From: SM23-32 sp964434535
GTDB taxonomy: Bacteria; Planctomycetota; Brocadiia; SM23-32
Assembly (NCBI GenBank): GCA_964434535.1
Contig: CAYSWA010000007.1
Location: forward strand, 46,007 to 110,006
Length of the DNA stretch: 64,000 nt
Reading direction: 5' to 3'
Position 1 is the first letter of the stretch. Each line of letters opens with the position of its first letter. The notes under the pieces are model-generated. The model did not search any database and was not told where the DNA came from. It saw only the letters and a program-made list of their open reading frames with translations. The position numbers and the translations under genes are program-made. Of this stretch, positions 8,350-19,000 are shown one piece after another.

Positions 8350-9780
8350 GTGTCGCGCGCGCAGGGGTGCCTCGTCCCTTACGAGGGACCGCGCGAGGAG
8401 TGCGGGATCATCGGCCTCTACGGGGTCGAGCACGCCGCGCGGCAGGCGCACCTCGGCCTGTATGCGCTCCAGCACCGGGGGCAGGAGTCGGCGGGCATCG
8501 TCGCCTCCGACGGCGAGGGCATCCAGAGCGCGAAGGGCCTCGGCCTGCTGGCCGAAGCGATCGAGGCGTCGGCGCTGGCCGACCTGCCGGGGCACATCGC
8601 CATCGGCCACGTGCGCTACTCCACCACGGGCGCCAGGCGGGTGCAGAACATCCAGCCGCTGGTCATCGAGTACGCCGGCGGCATCGTGGCCGTGGCCCAC
8701 AACGGGAACCTGACCAACGCCCGCGCCCTGCGGCGGCGCTATGAGCAGAAGGGCTCGATCTTCCAGACCTCGACCGACAGCGAGGTCTTCGTCCACCTTC
8801 TCGCTGACCCCGAGCACCTCGGCGCCCCGGACCCGCTCAAGGAGGTGCTCCGGCACGTGCGCGGCGCCTACTCGCTGGTGCTTCTGACGGCCACCCAGCT
8901 CATCGCCGCCCGCGACCCCCATGGGTTCCGCCCGCTCTGCCTGGGGCGGCTCGACGGCGGCTACGTCGTCGCCAGCGAGACCTGCGCGCTCGACCTGCTC
9001 GGGGCCCGCTTCGAGCGCGAGGTGCAGCCGGGCGAGGTCATCTTCGTCGACGAGGGCGGCCTGCGCGTCGAGACGTTCGCCGAGCCCCGGCGCGGCGCCC
9101 GGTGCGTCTTCGAATACATCTACTTTGCCCGGCCGGACAGCGTCATCTTCGGCGAGACGGTCCACAACGTCCGCGTGCGCCTGGGGGAGAACCTGGCCAA
9201 GGGGGCGCCGGCGGACGGGGACATCGTGGTCTCGGTGCCGGACTCGGGCAACTCGGCCGCGCTCGGCTACTCCCGCCGCTCGGGCATCCCGCTCGACATC
9301 GGCTTCGTGCGCAACCACTACATCGGACGCACCTTCATCACCCCGGCCGAGGAGGCCCGCGCCAGCAGCGTGCGCATCAAGCTCAACGTCGTGCGCGACG
9401 TGGTGCGCGGCAAGCGCCTGGTGGTGGTGGACGACTCGATCGTGCGCGGCACCACATCCCGCGCGCGCATGGCGACGCTGCGGGAGGCCGGCGCCCGCGA
9501 GGTGCACCTGCGCGTCAGCGCGCCGCCGATCCGGCGCCCTTGCTTCTACGGCATCGACTTTCAGCACCCCGACGAGCTGATCGCCCGCGACCACAGCGTC
9601 GAGGAGATCGCCCGCTTCATCGGCGTCGACACCCTCGGCTACCAGAGCATCGAGGGGCTGATCGACGCCGTGCCGGGCGGCCCGGAGGACTACTGCTGCG
9701 CCTGCTTCACCGGCGAGTACCCGGTCGAGCTGACCGAGGCGATGGCCAAGGACGACCTGGAGCCCGGCCGCCGCCGCTGA
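8350..9780 (+). CDS. purF: amidophosphoribosyltransferase
   Basis: Catalyses the first step of purine synthesis: glutamine amide plus PRPP gives phosphoribosylamine. The class II glutaminase domain begins with the nucleophile in ECGIIGLYG; the residues before this Cys form a short propeptide, as in the Bacillus-type enzyme. The PRPP loop reads VVVVDDSIVRGTTS. Cysteines in GARCVFEY, RRPCFYG and YCCACFTGEYP fit the [4Fe-4S] ligands of Bacillus PurF. The start chosen is GTG at 8350 (GGGAGGTG 10 bp upstream), giving 476 residues; an upstream frame to 8299 is open but would give an overlong leader. It opens the run of glutamine-using genes. Confidence 0.93.
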   Translation: MSRAQGCLVPYEGPREECGIIGLYGVEHAARQAHLGLYALQHRGQESAGIVASDGEGIQSAKGLGLLAEAIEASALADLPGHIAIGHVRYSTTGARRVQNIQPLVIEYAGGIVAVAHNGNLTNARALRRRYEQKGSIFQTSTDSEVFVHLLADPEHLGAPDPLKEVLRHVRGAYSLVLLTATQLIAARDPHGFRPLCLGRLDGGYVVASETCALDLLGARFEREVQPGEVIFVDEGGLRVETFAEPRRGARCVFEYIYFARPDSVIFGETVHNVRVRLGENLAKGAPADGDIVVSVPDSGNSAALGYSRRSGIPLDIGFVRNHYIGRTFITPAEEARASSVRIKLNVVRDVVRGKRLVVVDDSIVRGTTSRARMATLREAGAREVHLRVSAPPIRRPCFYGIDFQHPDELIARDHSVEEIARFIGVDTLGYQSIEGLIDAVPGGPEDYCCACFTGEYPVELTEAMAKDDLEPGRRR

Positions 9781-9826
9781 GCCCCGGCGCTCGGCAGACC
9801 CTGGGAAGTATCTGGCCTGGCGCCTG

Positions 9827-9874
9827 GACCCACGGAATGGTAGGATAGGCGCAGAACCTACGGCTCTGTATGTT
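9827..9874. promoter_or_regulatory. paired operator/enhancer dyads (AACCTAC-N6-GTAGGTT type) before the NifA-like gene
   Basis: Two tandem dyads. The site at 9855-9874 reads AACCTAC-GGCTCT-GTATGTT (one mismatch to the perfect dyad at 14281). The site at 9827-9846 reads GACCCAC-GGAATG-GTAGGAT (three mismatches). Their starts are 28 bp apart. They lie 21-68 bp before the ATG at 9895, so autoregulation by the encoded activator is likely. Confidence 0.6.
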
Positions 9875-9894
9875 GCATCGGCAGGAGCGCGGCC

Positions 9895-11431
<1,537 letters not shown>

Positions 11432-11448
<17 letters not shown>

Positions 11449-11481
11449 GATCGGACCGCCGAACCTACCACCATGTCGGCG
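11432..11481. promoter_or_regulatory. paired enhancer-like dyads upstream of the porin-amt-glnK promoter
   Basis: The site at 11462-11481 reads AACCTAC-CACCAT-GTCGGCG (left half perfect, right half weak). A weaker site at 11432-11451, TCCGTAC-CTCCAC-GTAGGAT, has a good right half. Starts are 30 bp apart. They are 58-107 bp upstream of the sigma-54 promoter at 11539, the usual place for an upstream activator site. Confidence 0.5.
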
Positions 11482-11538
11482 CCGGGCCGGCCGGCTCGCC
11501 ACCTCACCAGCGTATCCCTGCCTGTCGTATCCTCCTGC

Positions 11539-11553
11539 TGGCAAACCGTTTGC
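11539..11553 (+). promoter_or_regulatory. sigma-54 promoter of the porin-amt-glnK operon
   Basis: TGGCAAACCGTTTGC has the invariant GG (11540-11541) and GC (11552-11553) separated by exactly 10 bp, as sigma-54 requires. It lies 108 bp before the porin ATG. The gap of 213 bp also holds the enhancer dyads. Confidence 0.75.
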
Positions 11554-11661
11554 GCAGGACATGGCGTCTCCGCCCCCGCGTTGGCACGCGGCTCGCCTAT
11601 GCGGAGGTCGAAGCGGGGCCCCGTCGCGGGCCGCGCAGCCCTGGAGAGCGGGAGGTGAGAG

Positions 11662-12438
11662 ATGCGTGGAAAGCTGATTGCTGTTCTGGTCGCAACGTGC
11701 TGCGCCGTGGGGCCGGCCGCCCGGCGGGCCGACGGCGAGGAGAAGGACTGGTCGATCGAACTGGACGCCGCGCTGAACAGCAAGTACGTCTGGCGCGGCA
11801 TCAACCTGGTCGACGACTGGGTCTTTCAGCCCTCCGTCACCGGCGCCTACCGCGGCCTCTCGCTCAACGTCTGGGGCAACATGGAGCTGTCGAACGAGAA
11901 CGTCTACCCCGGCCACGGCGACGCGGCGGGCGACTTCACCGAGATCGACTACACCCTCGACTACTCGTGGGCCTGGCGGAGGCTGAACTTCTCGCTCGGC
12001 ACCATCTACTACGACTTCCCCAACACGGGCCTCGCCTCCACGCTGGAGCTCTACGGCGCCGTGGGGCTCGATGCGCCGCTGGCCCCGACGTTGACCGTCT
12101 ACCAGGACGTCAAGGAGGCCGACGGCACCTACGCGGCCCTCTCGGTGAGCCATGCCTTCGAGGACGTATGGTCTCCTGCGGAGGGCGTGGCCGTCTCGCT
12201 CGACCTCGGCGCCTCGGTGGCGGCCGGCTCGTCCAACTTCAACAAGTTCTACTACGGGGTCGACGACGAGGGCCTGGCGGACCTGCTGCTCTCGGTGGGG
12301 CTGCCGGTGCGGCTCGGCGAGCGGTGGACGCTGAGGCCGTCCGCCAGCTTCTCGACGCTGCTGGACGACGATATTCGCTCATCGGTCAGTGACGCGAGCA
12401 ACGCCTGGTACGGCGTCTCGCTGGGCTGTGCGTTCTGA
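11662..12438 (+). CDS. TorF-family putative outer-membrane porin
   Basis: A 258-residue exported protein. The signal peptide is MRGKLIAVLVATCCAVGPAA, cleaved around residue 21-26. The mature chain is rich in alternating beta strands with aromatic girdles (SKYVWRGINL near the N terminus, a hallmark of the TorF/Gcw_chp family) and ends in an aromatic residue (GCAF), typical of outer-membrane barrels. Shine-Dalgarno GGGAGG precedes the ATG. It is 27 bp from amt and under the same sigma-54 promoter, suggesting it admits ammonium or small nitrogen compounds across the outer membrane; this is inferred from context only. Confidence 0.75.
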   Translation: MRGKLIAVLVATCCAVGPAARRADGEEKDWSIELDAALNSKYVWRGINLVDDWVFQPSVTGAYRGLSLNVWGNMELSNENVYPGHGDAAGDFTEIDYTLDYSWAWRRLNFSLGTIYYDFPNTGLASTLELYGAVGLDAPLAPTLTVYQDVKEADGTYAALSVSHAFEDVWSPAEGVAVSLDLGASVAAGSSNFNKFYYGVDDEGLADLLLSVGLPVRLGERWTLRPSASFSTLLDDDIRSSVSDASNAWYGVSLGCAF

Positions 12439-12465
12439 ATGCCTTCTACGGCAGGAGAGAAGAAG

Positions 12466-13815
12466 ATGAGGCGCACACTAAGGGGGTTGGGTCTGGTGGC
12501 ACTGGCCCTCGGCATCTGCGGCTCGCTGGCTTTTGCGCAGGAGACGGGGCCGCCGGAGGGCGACGTGGCCGAGTCGCTGGCGACGCTCCAGACGAACCTG
12601 AACGTGGTCTGGACGGCCGTGGCGGCGTTCCTGGTCTTCTTCATGCAGGCCGGGTTCGCCATGGTGGAGACGGGGTTCACGCGGGCCAAGAACGCCTGCA
12701 ACATCCTGATGAAGAACCTCATGGATTTCTCCATCGGGTCCATCATGTGGTTCCTGGTCGGTTTCGGGCTGATGTTCGGAGCCGGGGCGAGCGGCTGGGT
12801 GGGGATGAGCCACTTCGCCGCGACGGACTACAGCGCCAACGAGCTGAACTGGACGTTCTGGCTCTTCCAGTGCGTCTTCGCCGGCACGGCGGCCACCATC
12901 GTCTCGGGCGCGATGGCCGGGCGCACGAAGTTCCACGGCTACCTGGCCTACAGCGCGGTGATCTGTGCGTTGATCTACCCGATCAGCGGCCACTGGGCCT
13001 GGGGCAGCCTGTTCGGTGTCGGGGAGGGCTGGCTGGAGGCGCGCGGTTTCGTGGACTTCGCCGGCTCGACCGTGGTCCACAGTTGCGGGGGCTGGCTCGC
13101 TCTGGCCGGGGCCGTTGTGCTCGGCCCGCGCACGGGCAAGTACGCCCCCGACGGCCGCTCCCGCGCCATCCCCGGCCACAACATCCCGCTGGCGGCGCTC
13201 GGGGTCTTCATCCTCTGGTTCGGCTGGTTCGGCTTCAACCCCGGCAGCACGACCGTGGGCGACCCGGCCCTGGGCTACGTGGCCATGACCACGAACCTGG
13301 CAGCCGCGGGCGGGGCCATCGGGGCCATGCTCGTCGCGTGGCTGCGGTTCCGCAAGCCCGACGTTTCGATGGCCCTCAACGGCGTGCTGGCCGGCCTGGT
13401 GGCCATCACTGCCGGCTGCGCCAACGTCAGCGTGCCCGGCGCCATGGTGATCGGCTTCCTGGCCGGCGTGCTCGTCGTGGTGTCCGTCGAGTTCATCGAC
13501 AAGGTGCTCAAGGTCGACGATCCGGTCGGCGCGGTCAGCGTGCACGGCGTCTGCGGCGTCTTCGGCACCATCATGGCCGGGCTGCTGAACAGCCCGTCCG
13601 CCCCGGGCTACGCCGCGGGCGCGAGCGTCGGCACGCAACTGCTCGGCGTCGGCGTCATGTTCGCCTGGGCCTTTGGCACGGGCATGGCGCTGTTCACCCT
13701 GATCAAGCTCACCGTCGGCCTGCGCGCCTCACGCGACGAAGAGCTGCGCGGGCTGGACATCGGCGAGCACGGCATGGAGGCATATAGCGGCTTCCAGGTC
13801 TTCACCACCACCTGA
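12466..13815 (+). CDS. amt: ammonium transporter Amt
   Basis: A 449-residue polytopic inner-membrane ammonium channel of the Amt/MEP/Rh family. A cleavable signal (MRRTLRG to SLAFAQ) is followed by about 11 transmembrane segments. Family landmarks are FMQAGFAMVETGFTRAKN, FAGSTVVHSCGG and VSVHGVCG, the last two carrying the twin histidines of the pore, and FGWFGFNPGS. The start is ATG at 12466 behind AGGAGAGAAG; an ATG at 12439 directly after the porin stop would add nine residues with no clear site. glnK follows after 19 bp, the universal amt-glnK pairing in which PII blocks the channel. Confidence 0.95.
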   Translation: MRRTLRGLGLVALALGICGSLAFAQETGPPEGDVAESLATLQTNLNVVWTAVAAFLVFFMQAGFAMVETGFTRAKNACNILMKNLMDFSIGSIMWFLVGFGLMFGAGASGWVGMSHFAATDYSANELNWTFWLFQCVFAGTAATIVSGAMAGRTKFHGYLAYSAVICALIYPISGHWAWGSLFGVGEGWLEARGFVDFAGSTVVHSCGGWLALAGAVVLGPRTGKYAPDGRSRAIPGHNIPLAALGVFILWFGWFGFNPGSTTVGDPALGYVAMTTNLAAAGGAIGAMLVAWLRFRKPDVSMALNGVLAGLVAITAGCANVSVPGAMVIGFLAGVLVVVSVEFIDKVLKVDDPVGAVSVHGVCGVFGTIMAGLLNSPSAPGYAAGASVGTQLLGVGVMFAWAFGTGMALFTLIKLTVGLRASRDEELRGLDIGEHGMEAYSGFQVFTTT

Positions 13816-13834
13816 GGGAAGGAGGGCTGCAGGC

Positions 13835-14176
13835 GTGAAACTGATCATCGCCTACATCCAGCCCGAGAAGCTCAGTGACGTCAAGCAGGAGCTCTACCGG
13901 GCCGAGGTCTTCAAGATGTCCGTCACCAACGCGCTCGGCTGCGGCCAGCAGAAGGGCTACACCGAGTCCTACCGCGGCGTTGAGATGGAGGTGAACCTGC
14001 TGAAGAAGGTCCGGCTGGAGATCGCGGTCAACGAGGACTTCGTCCGGCCGACGGTCGAGGCGATCATCGCGGGCGCGAAGACCGGCCAGATCGGCGACGG
14101 GAAGATCTTCGTGCTCGACCTGCACCAGTGCATCCGCATCCGCACCGGCGAGACGGGGAGCGGGGCCATCGGCTGA
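13835..14176 (+). CDS. glnK: PII nitrogen regulatory protein (GlnK type, Tyr51 replaced)
   Basis: A 113-residue PII trimer subunit. It has the B-loop TGQIGDGKIFV and C-loop RIRTGETG for ATP/ADP and 2-oxoglutarate. The T-loop reads QQKGYTESYRGVEMEVNLLKK, so position 51, the uridylylated Tyr of proteobacterial PII, is Met. Covalent uridylylation at that site is therefore excluded; control would be by effector binding alone. A GGGAAGGAGG site precedes the ATG. It is cotranscribed with amt and is expected to gate the channel and perhaps contact glutamine synthetase or the activators. Confidence 0.93.
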   Translation: MKLIIAYIQPEKLSDVKQELYRAEVFKMSVTNALGCGQQKGYTESYRGVEMEVNLLKKVRLEIAVNEDFVRPTVEAIIAGAKTGQIGDGKIFVLDLHQCIRIRTGETGSGAIG

Positions 14177-14249
14177 ACGTCCGCCCGGAAAGAGGACGAA
14201 AGGAGGGTGCGCCCGTGAGACGATGGCCCAGAGCGGGCGGGGCGCGCCG

Positions 14250-14300
14250 AACCTACGTGAATGTGGGGAGGGGCACCTCGAACCTACGCGATAGTAGGTT
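14250..14300. promoter_or_regulatory. paired enhancer dyads upstream of glnA, one perfect
   Basis: 14281-14300 reads AACCTAC-GCGATA-GTAGGTT, a perfect 7-bp dyad with a 6-bp spacer. 14250-14269 reads AACCTAC-GTGAAT-GTGGGGA. Starts are 31 bp apart, about three helical turns. They are 201-251 bp upstream of the sigma-54 promoter of glnA. Neither the TGT-N10-ACA site of NifA nor the GCAC-N5-GTGC type of NtrC fits. Confidence 0.65.
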
Positions 14301-14349
14301 GTTCACGGAAACGGTAAGCGGGCCTGAGATTGCGTAAGGCGTTGCAGAT

Positions 14350-14370
14350 AAGTGATGCTTCGTGTCACTT
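14350..14370 (+). repeat. hairpin AAGTGA-N9-TCACTT in the glnA upstream region
   Basis: A 6-bp inverted repeat with a 9-nt loop between the enhancer dyads and the glnA promoter. It could end transcripts coming from glnK, but there is no T-run. Confidence 0.25.
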
Positions 14371-14382
14371 GATTCTGGGAGT

Positions 14383-14438
14383 GTGGCATGGCCCTCCGGC
14401 CCAGAGGGGCCTCCGGCCCGGCGGGAAGCCCGTGCCAC
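14383..14438. repeat. REP-like palindromic element
   Basis: Begins GTGGCATGG and ends GGGAAGCCCGTGCCAC, the same termini as the palindromes embedded in the restriction-modification gene at 47455, 48130 and 48897. The interior has repeated CCTCCGGCCC blocks. It is a diverged member of that family sitting between the glnA enhancers and promoter. Confidence 0.5.
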
Positions 14439-14500
14439 CGAACCGCGGCCCATAATCTCAAGTGTCAGGGACCAGTAGCTTACGGAAGGCCGAGGAGCAT

Positions 14501-14515
14501 TGGCACGGCCGTTGC
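14501..14515 (+). promoter_or_regulatory. sigma-54 promoter of glnA
   Basis: TGGCACGGCCGTTGC matches the -24/-12 consensus essentially perfectly, with GG and GC 10 bp apart. Start of transcription is expected near 14527, giving a leader of about 65 nt. The 416-bp gap it sits in also holds the dyads, a hairpin and a REP-like element. Confidence 0.9.
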
Positions 14516-14592
14516 TTAGGAGTTGGGCAACTGAATGGCGGGCGCCGCATCCGCCTGGGCGCCGCGGCAACCCGAAGGAGGGAGGACGGCAG

Positions 14593-15924
14593 ATGGAGAT
14601 GAAAAACAGGGACTTCGTTCTGAAGGCCGTCAGCGACCACAAGGTGAAGTTCATCCGCCTCTGGTTCACCGACGTGCTCGGCTTCCTGAAGAGCTTCGCG
14701 ATCACGGCCGAGGAGCTGGAGGAGGCGCTCGACGAGGGGATGGGCTTCGACGGGTCGTCGATCGAGGGCTTCGCGCGCATCCAGGAGAGCGACATGATCG
14801 CCCGGCCCGATCCGAGCACGTTCGCCATCCTGCCATGGCGTCCGACCGAGGACGGGGCGGTGGCGCGCATGTTCTGCGACGTGCTCCAGCCGGACGGCAC
14901 GCCGTATGAGGGCGATCCCCGGTGGGCCCTGAAGCGCAACCTGGAGAAGGCGGCGCAGATGGGCTACCGATTCTACGTCGGCCCGGAGCTGGAGTTCTTC
15001 TACTTCAAGGACGCCTCGACGGTGGCCACGCTCGATGCCGGCGGCTACTTCGACCTGACCCCGCTGGATGTGGCGAGCGACCTGCGGCGCGACTCGGTGC
15101 TCGCCCTGGAAAAGCTCGGCATCCACGTCGAGTACAGCCACCACGAGGTCGCACCGAGCCAGCACGAGATCGACCTGCGCTTCATGGACGCCCTCTCCAT
15201 GGCCGATGCCGCGATGACCTACCGGCTCACCGTCAAGGAGGTCGCCCTCCAGCACGGCGTCTACGCCACCTTCATGCCCAAGCCGATCGCCGGGGAGAAC
15301 GGCAGCGGCATGCACACGCACCAGTCGCTCTTCGCCGGGGAGGAGAACGCGTTCTTCAGCGCCGACGACGAGTTCCACCTCTCGAACGTGGGCAAGTCCT
15401 ACATTGCCGGGCTGCTGACCCACGCGCGGGAGATCTGCTCGCTGGTCGCCCAGTGGGTCAACTCCTACAAGCGGCTGGTGCCGGGCTACGAGGCGCCGGT
15501 CTACGTCTCGTGGGCGCGCCGCAATCGCTCGGCGCTGGTGCGGGTGCCGATGTACAAGCCCGAGAAGGCGAAGGCGACCCGCGCCGAGTTCCGCTGCCCC
15601 GACCCGGCCTGCAACCCCTACCTGGCCTTCGCCGTGATGCTGGCCGCCGGCCTGAAGGGCGTCGAGGAGGGCTACGAGCTGGCGGACCCGGTCGAAGAGG
15701 ACATCTTCGAGATGACCGAGGCCGAGCGGGAGGCGCGCGGCATCCTCTCCCTGCCGGGCAACCTGGCCGAGGCCATCGCCGAGACCGAACGGAGCGAACT
15801 GGTCCGCACAGCGCTCGGGGACCACATCTTCGAGAAGTTCATCGCCAACAAGAAGATCGAGTGGGACGGCTACAGGATGCACGTCAGCCGCTTCGAACTG
15901 GACAAGTACCTCCCTATCCTCTGA
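14593..15924 (+). CDS. glnA: glutamine synthetase type I (GSI-alpha, Bacillus-type)
   Basis: Makes glutamine from glutamate, ammonia and ATP. At 443 residues it has the shorter GSI-alpha length. Landmarks: GFDGSSIEGFARIQESDM, VGPELEFFYF, NGSGMHTHQSLF, and RRNRSALVRVPMY. Arg62 is present, the residue that mediates glutamine feedback in the Bacillus enzyme. Where E. coli GS has the adenylylated Tyr (NLYDLP), this protein has EDIFEM with Phe372, so adenylylation is excluded. The start is ATG at 14593 after AAGGAGGGAGG. It is controlled by a strong sigma-54 promoter, and gltB follows. Confidence 0.96.
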   Translation: MEMKNRDFVLKAVSDHKVKFIRLWFTDVLGFLKSFAITAEELEEALDEGMGFDGSSIEGFARIQESDMIARPDPSTFAILPWRPTEDGAVARMFCDVLQPDGTPYEGDPRWALKRNLEKAAQMGYRFYVGPELEFFYFKDASTVATLDAGGYFDLTPLDVASDLRRDSVLALEKLGIHVEYSHHEVAPSQHEIDLRFMDALSMADAAMTYRLTVKEVALQHGVYATFMPKPIAGENGSGMHTHQSLFAGEENAFFSADDEFHLSNVGKSYIAGLLTHAREICSLVAQWVNSYKRLVPGYEAPVYVSWARRNRSALVRVPMYKPEKAKATRAEFRCPDPACNPYLAFAVMLAAGLKGVEEGYELADPVEEDIFEMTEAEREARGILSLPGNLAEAIAETERSELVRTALGDHIFEKFIANKKIEWDGYRMHVSRFELDKYLPIL

Positions 15925-15984
15925 GCCACCGGGGCTCAGGAGGCACGCCCCGGGGACTCATCGCCCACTCCGAGTCCCCGGGGC
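15921..15984 (+). terminator. two tandem GC-rich hairpins between glnA and gltB
   Basis: First hairpin: CTGAGCC (15921-15927) pairs with GGCTCAG (15933-15939), loop 5; the glnA stop codon lies in its stem. Second: GCCCCGGGGACTC (15947-15959) pairs with GAGTCCCCGGGGC (15972-15984), a perfect 13-bp stem with a 12-nt loop. There is no T-run, so they may act as a partial terminator or mRNA stabiliser that makes glnA more abundant than gltBD. Confidence 0.6.
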
Positions 15985-16010
15985 AGTCTCGACCAGGCCG
16001 AGGATGGCGC

Positions 16011-19000
16011 ATGGGTGGCGAACGGGAACAGACGGACGACCCTCGCCAGGACGGCGATCCCGACCAGCGCCGGGGGGCGATGGACCGCGCGGGACGGCCG
16101 CGTGGCGGGGGGCTCTACGATCCGCGCTTCGAGCACGATGCCTGCGGGGTCGGCTTCCTGGCCCGACTCGACGGCGAGGCGCACCATCACGTCGTCGCCG
16201 ACGCCGTGGAGGTGCTGGCCAACCTCGGGCACCGTGGCGCCGTCGGCGGCGACCAGGCCACGGGCGACGGCGCGGGCCTGCTGGTTCAGATGCCGGATGC
16301 GTTCATGCGCCGGGTCGCCGGCGAGTGCAGCGTCGATCTGCCCGGGCCGGGCCAGTACGCCGCCGGCATGGTCTTCCTGCCCGACGAGCCGGCCGCCGCC
16401 GAGCGCTGCATGAGCGCGCTGGAACGGGCGAGCCAGGCCGAGGGCTGCCTCCTGCTCGGCTGGCGCAAGGTGCCGACCTCGGGCGAGCACCTGGGCGAGC
16501 TTGCCCGCAGCACCCGGCCCGACATCCGCCAGGTCTTCGTCGCGCCCGGCCGCGTGCCGCCGGGCGGGTTCGAGCGCAAGCTCTACGTCCTGCGCCGGCG
16601 GGTCGAGAACGAAGTGGCCGGCTGGCGCGACGAGGCCACCGCGCAGTTCTACGTCGCCAGCCTCTCCAGCCGCACCGTCCTCTACAAAGGGATGCTCAGC
16701 GGCACGCAACTCGTGCGCTTCTACCCGGAGCTGGACGAGCGGGACTTCGCCTGCGCCTTCGTCGTCGTCCACCAGCGCTACAGCACGAATACCTTCCCCA
16801 CCTGGCAGCTCGCACAGCCCTTCCGCATGCTCGCGCACAACGGCGAGATCAACACCCTGCGCGGGAACGTGAGCCACATGCGCGCCCGCGAGGCCGAACT
16901 GGCCAGCGAGCTGTTCGGCGACGACATCGAGAAGGTCAAGCCCGTCATCGTGGAGGGCGGCAGCGACTCGGCGATGCTCGACAACGCGCTGGAGCTGCTG
17001 ACCATGGCCGGCCGCTCGCTGCCGCACGCGGCCATGATGCTGGTGCCCGAGGCATGGGGCGGCAAGTTCCACATGAGCGAGGACCGGCGCGCCTTCTACG
17101 AATACCACGCCGCCATCATGGAGCCGTGGGACGGCCCGGCGGCGCTGGTCTTCACCGACGGGCGCTACATCGGCGCCACGCTCGACCGCAACGGGCTGCG
17201 CCCCTGCCGCTTCACCGTCACCGGCGACGGCTACGTCGTGCTCGCCTCCGAGACCGGCGTGCTCGACATCCCGCCGAGCCGCATCATCCGCCACGGCCGG
17301 CTCCAGCCGGGCAAGATGCTGCTGGTGGACATGGAGGAGAACCGGATCGTCTCCGACAACGAGATCAAGGCCCGCATGGGCCGCCAGCGGCCCTACCGGC
17401 GCTGGGTGCGGGACAACCGCATCGAGCTGCGCGGCCTGTTCGCCCCGTCGGAGATCCCGCCCGAGGACCCCGAGGAGCTGCTGCGCAAGCAGCACGCGTT
17501 CGGCTACACCCGTGAGGAGCTCTCCATGGTCATCGGCCCCATGGCCTCGCAGGGCCAGGAGGCCGTCGGCTCGATGGGCAACGACGCGGCCCTGGCCGTC
17601 TTCTGCGACCGGCCGCAGCTCCTGTTCGCCTACTTCAAGCAGCTCTTCGCCCAGGTGACCAACCCGCCGATCGATCCGCTGCGCGAGCAGCTCGTCATGT
17701 CGCTGATGAGCTTCGTCGGGCGCGAGCGGAACTTGCTGGACGAGACCCCCGAGCACTGCCGGCGGCTCAAGATCCCGCATCCCGTCCTCACGCCGGAGGA
17801 CACGGTGAGGCTCCGGGGCGCCGACCACCCCGACCTGGTCACGCGCGACGTGGACATCCTGTTCGAGGCGGGCGGCGACGGCAAGGCGCTCAAGGTCGGC
17901 CTGGAGCGCGTCTTCGCGAAGGCCGAAAAGGCGATCGCCGACGGGGCCAGCATCCTGATCCTGACCGACCGCCACATGGACGAGGACCACGCGCCGATCC
18001 CGGCGCTGCTCGCGGTGGCCGGGCTCCACCATCACCTGATCCGCAGGGGCCTGCGCACGCGGGCGGGCATTGTGGTGGAGAGCGGCGAGCCGCGCGAGGT
18101 CATGCACTTCGCGCTGCTGGTCGGCTACGGGGCGAACGCCGTCTGCCCGTACGTGGCCTTCGCCACGGTGCGGCAACTGGCGGAGGAGGGGCTGCTCGCG
18201 CGGGAGACCAGCCCGGCGCGGGCGGCCGACGCCTACATCACCGCCGTCAAGAAGGGGCTGCTCAAGACGTTTAGCCGCATGGGCATCTCGACGATCCGCA
18301 GCTACTTCGGCGCGCAGATATTTGAAGCCGTCGGGCTCTCGCGCGGGCTGGTGGACGAGTACTTCTGCGGCACGGCCTCCCGCGTGGAGGGGATCGGCCT
18401 GGAGGAGATCGCCGGCGAGGCGGCCCGGCGCCACCGCGCCGGCTTCCCTGCGGGCCGGGCGCCGGCGGCGCTGCTGGAGGCCGGCGGCGCCTACCACGTC
18501 CGCGTCGGCGGCGAGAGCCACCTCTGGACGCCCGAGGCGCTCCACACGCTTCAGCAGGCCACGCGCACCGACGACTACGGCCTGTTCCGCCGCTACACGG
18601 CGCTGATCGACGCGCAGTCCGAGCGGCGCGTCACGCTGCGGAGCCTGTTCCGGTTCCGCGAGACGGAGCCCGTGCCGCTGGAGGAGGTCGAGTCGGTCGA
18701 GTCGATCATGCGGCGGTTCTGCTCGGCGGCGATGTCCTTCGGCTCGATCAGCAAGGAGGCGCACGAGACGATCGCCACCGCCATGAACCGGCTCGGGGCG
18801 AAGAGCAACTCGGGCGAGGGCGGGGAGGACCGCGAGCGCTACCGCCCGCTGCCGAACGGGGATTCGCGCTGCTCGGCGATCAAGCAGGTCGCCTCGGGGC
18901 GGTTCGGCGTCACGACCGAGTACCTGGTCAACGCCCGCGAGCTCCAGATCAAGATGGCCCAGGGGGCCAAGCCGGGCGAGGGCGGGCAACTGCCCGGCCA

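Noticed and set aside
11462..11481. Reading the dyads as NifA (TGT-N10-ACA) or NtrC sites
   Set aside because: Neither consensus is present at any of the three loci; the shared word is AACCTAC with N6 and GTAGGTT.
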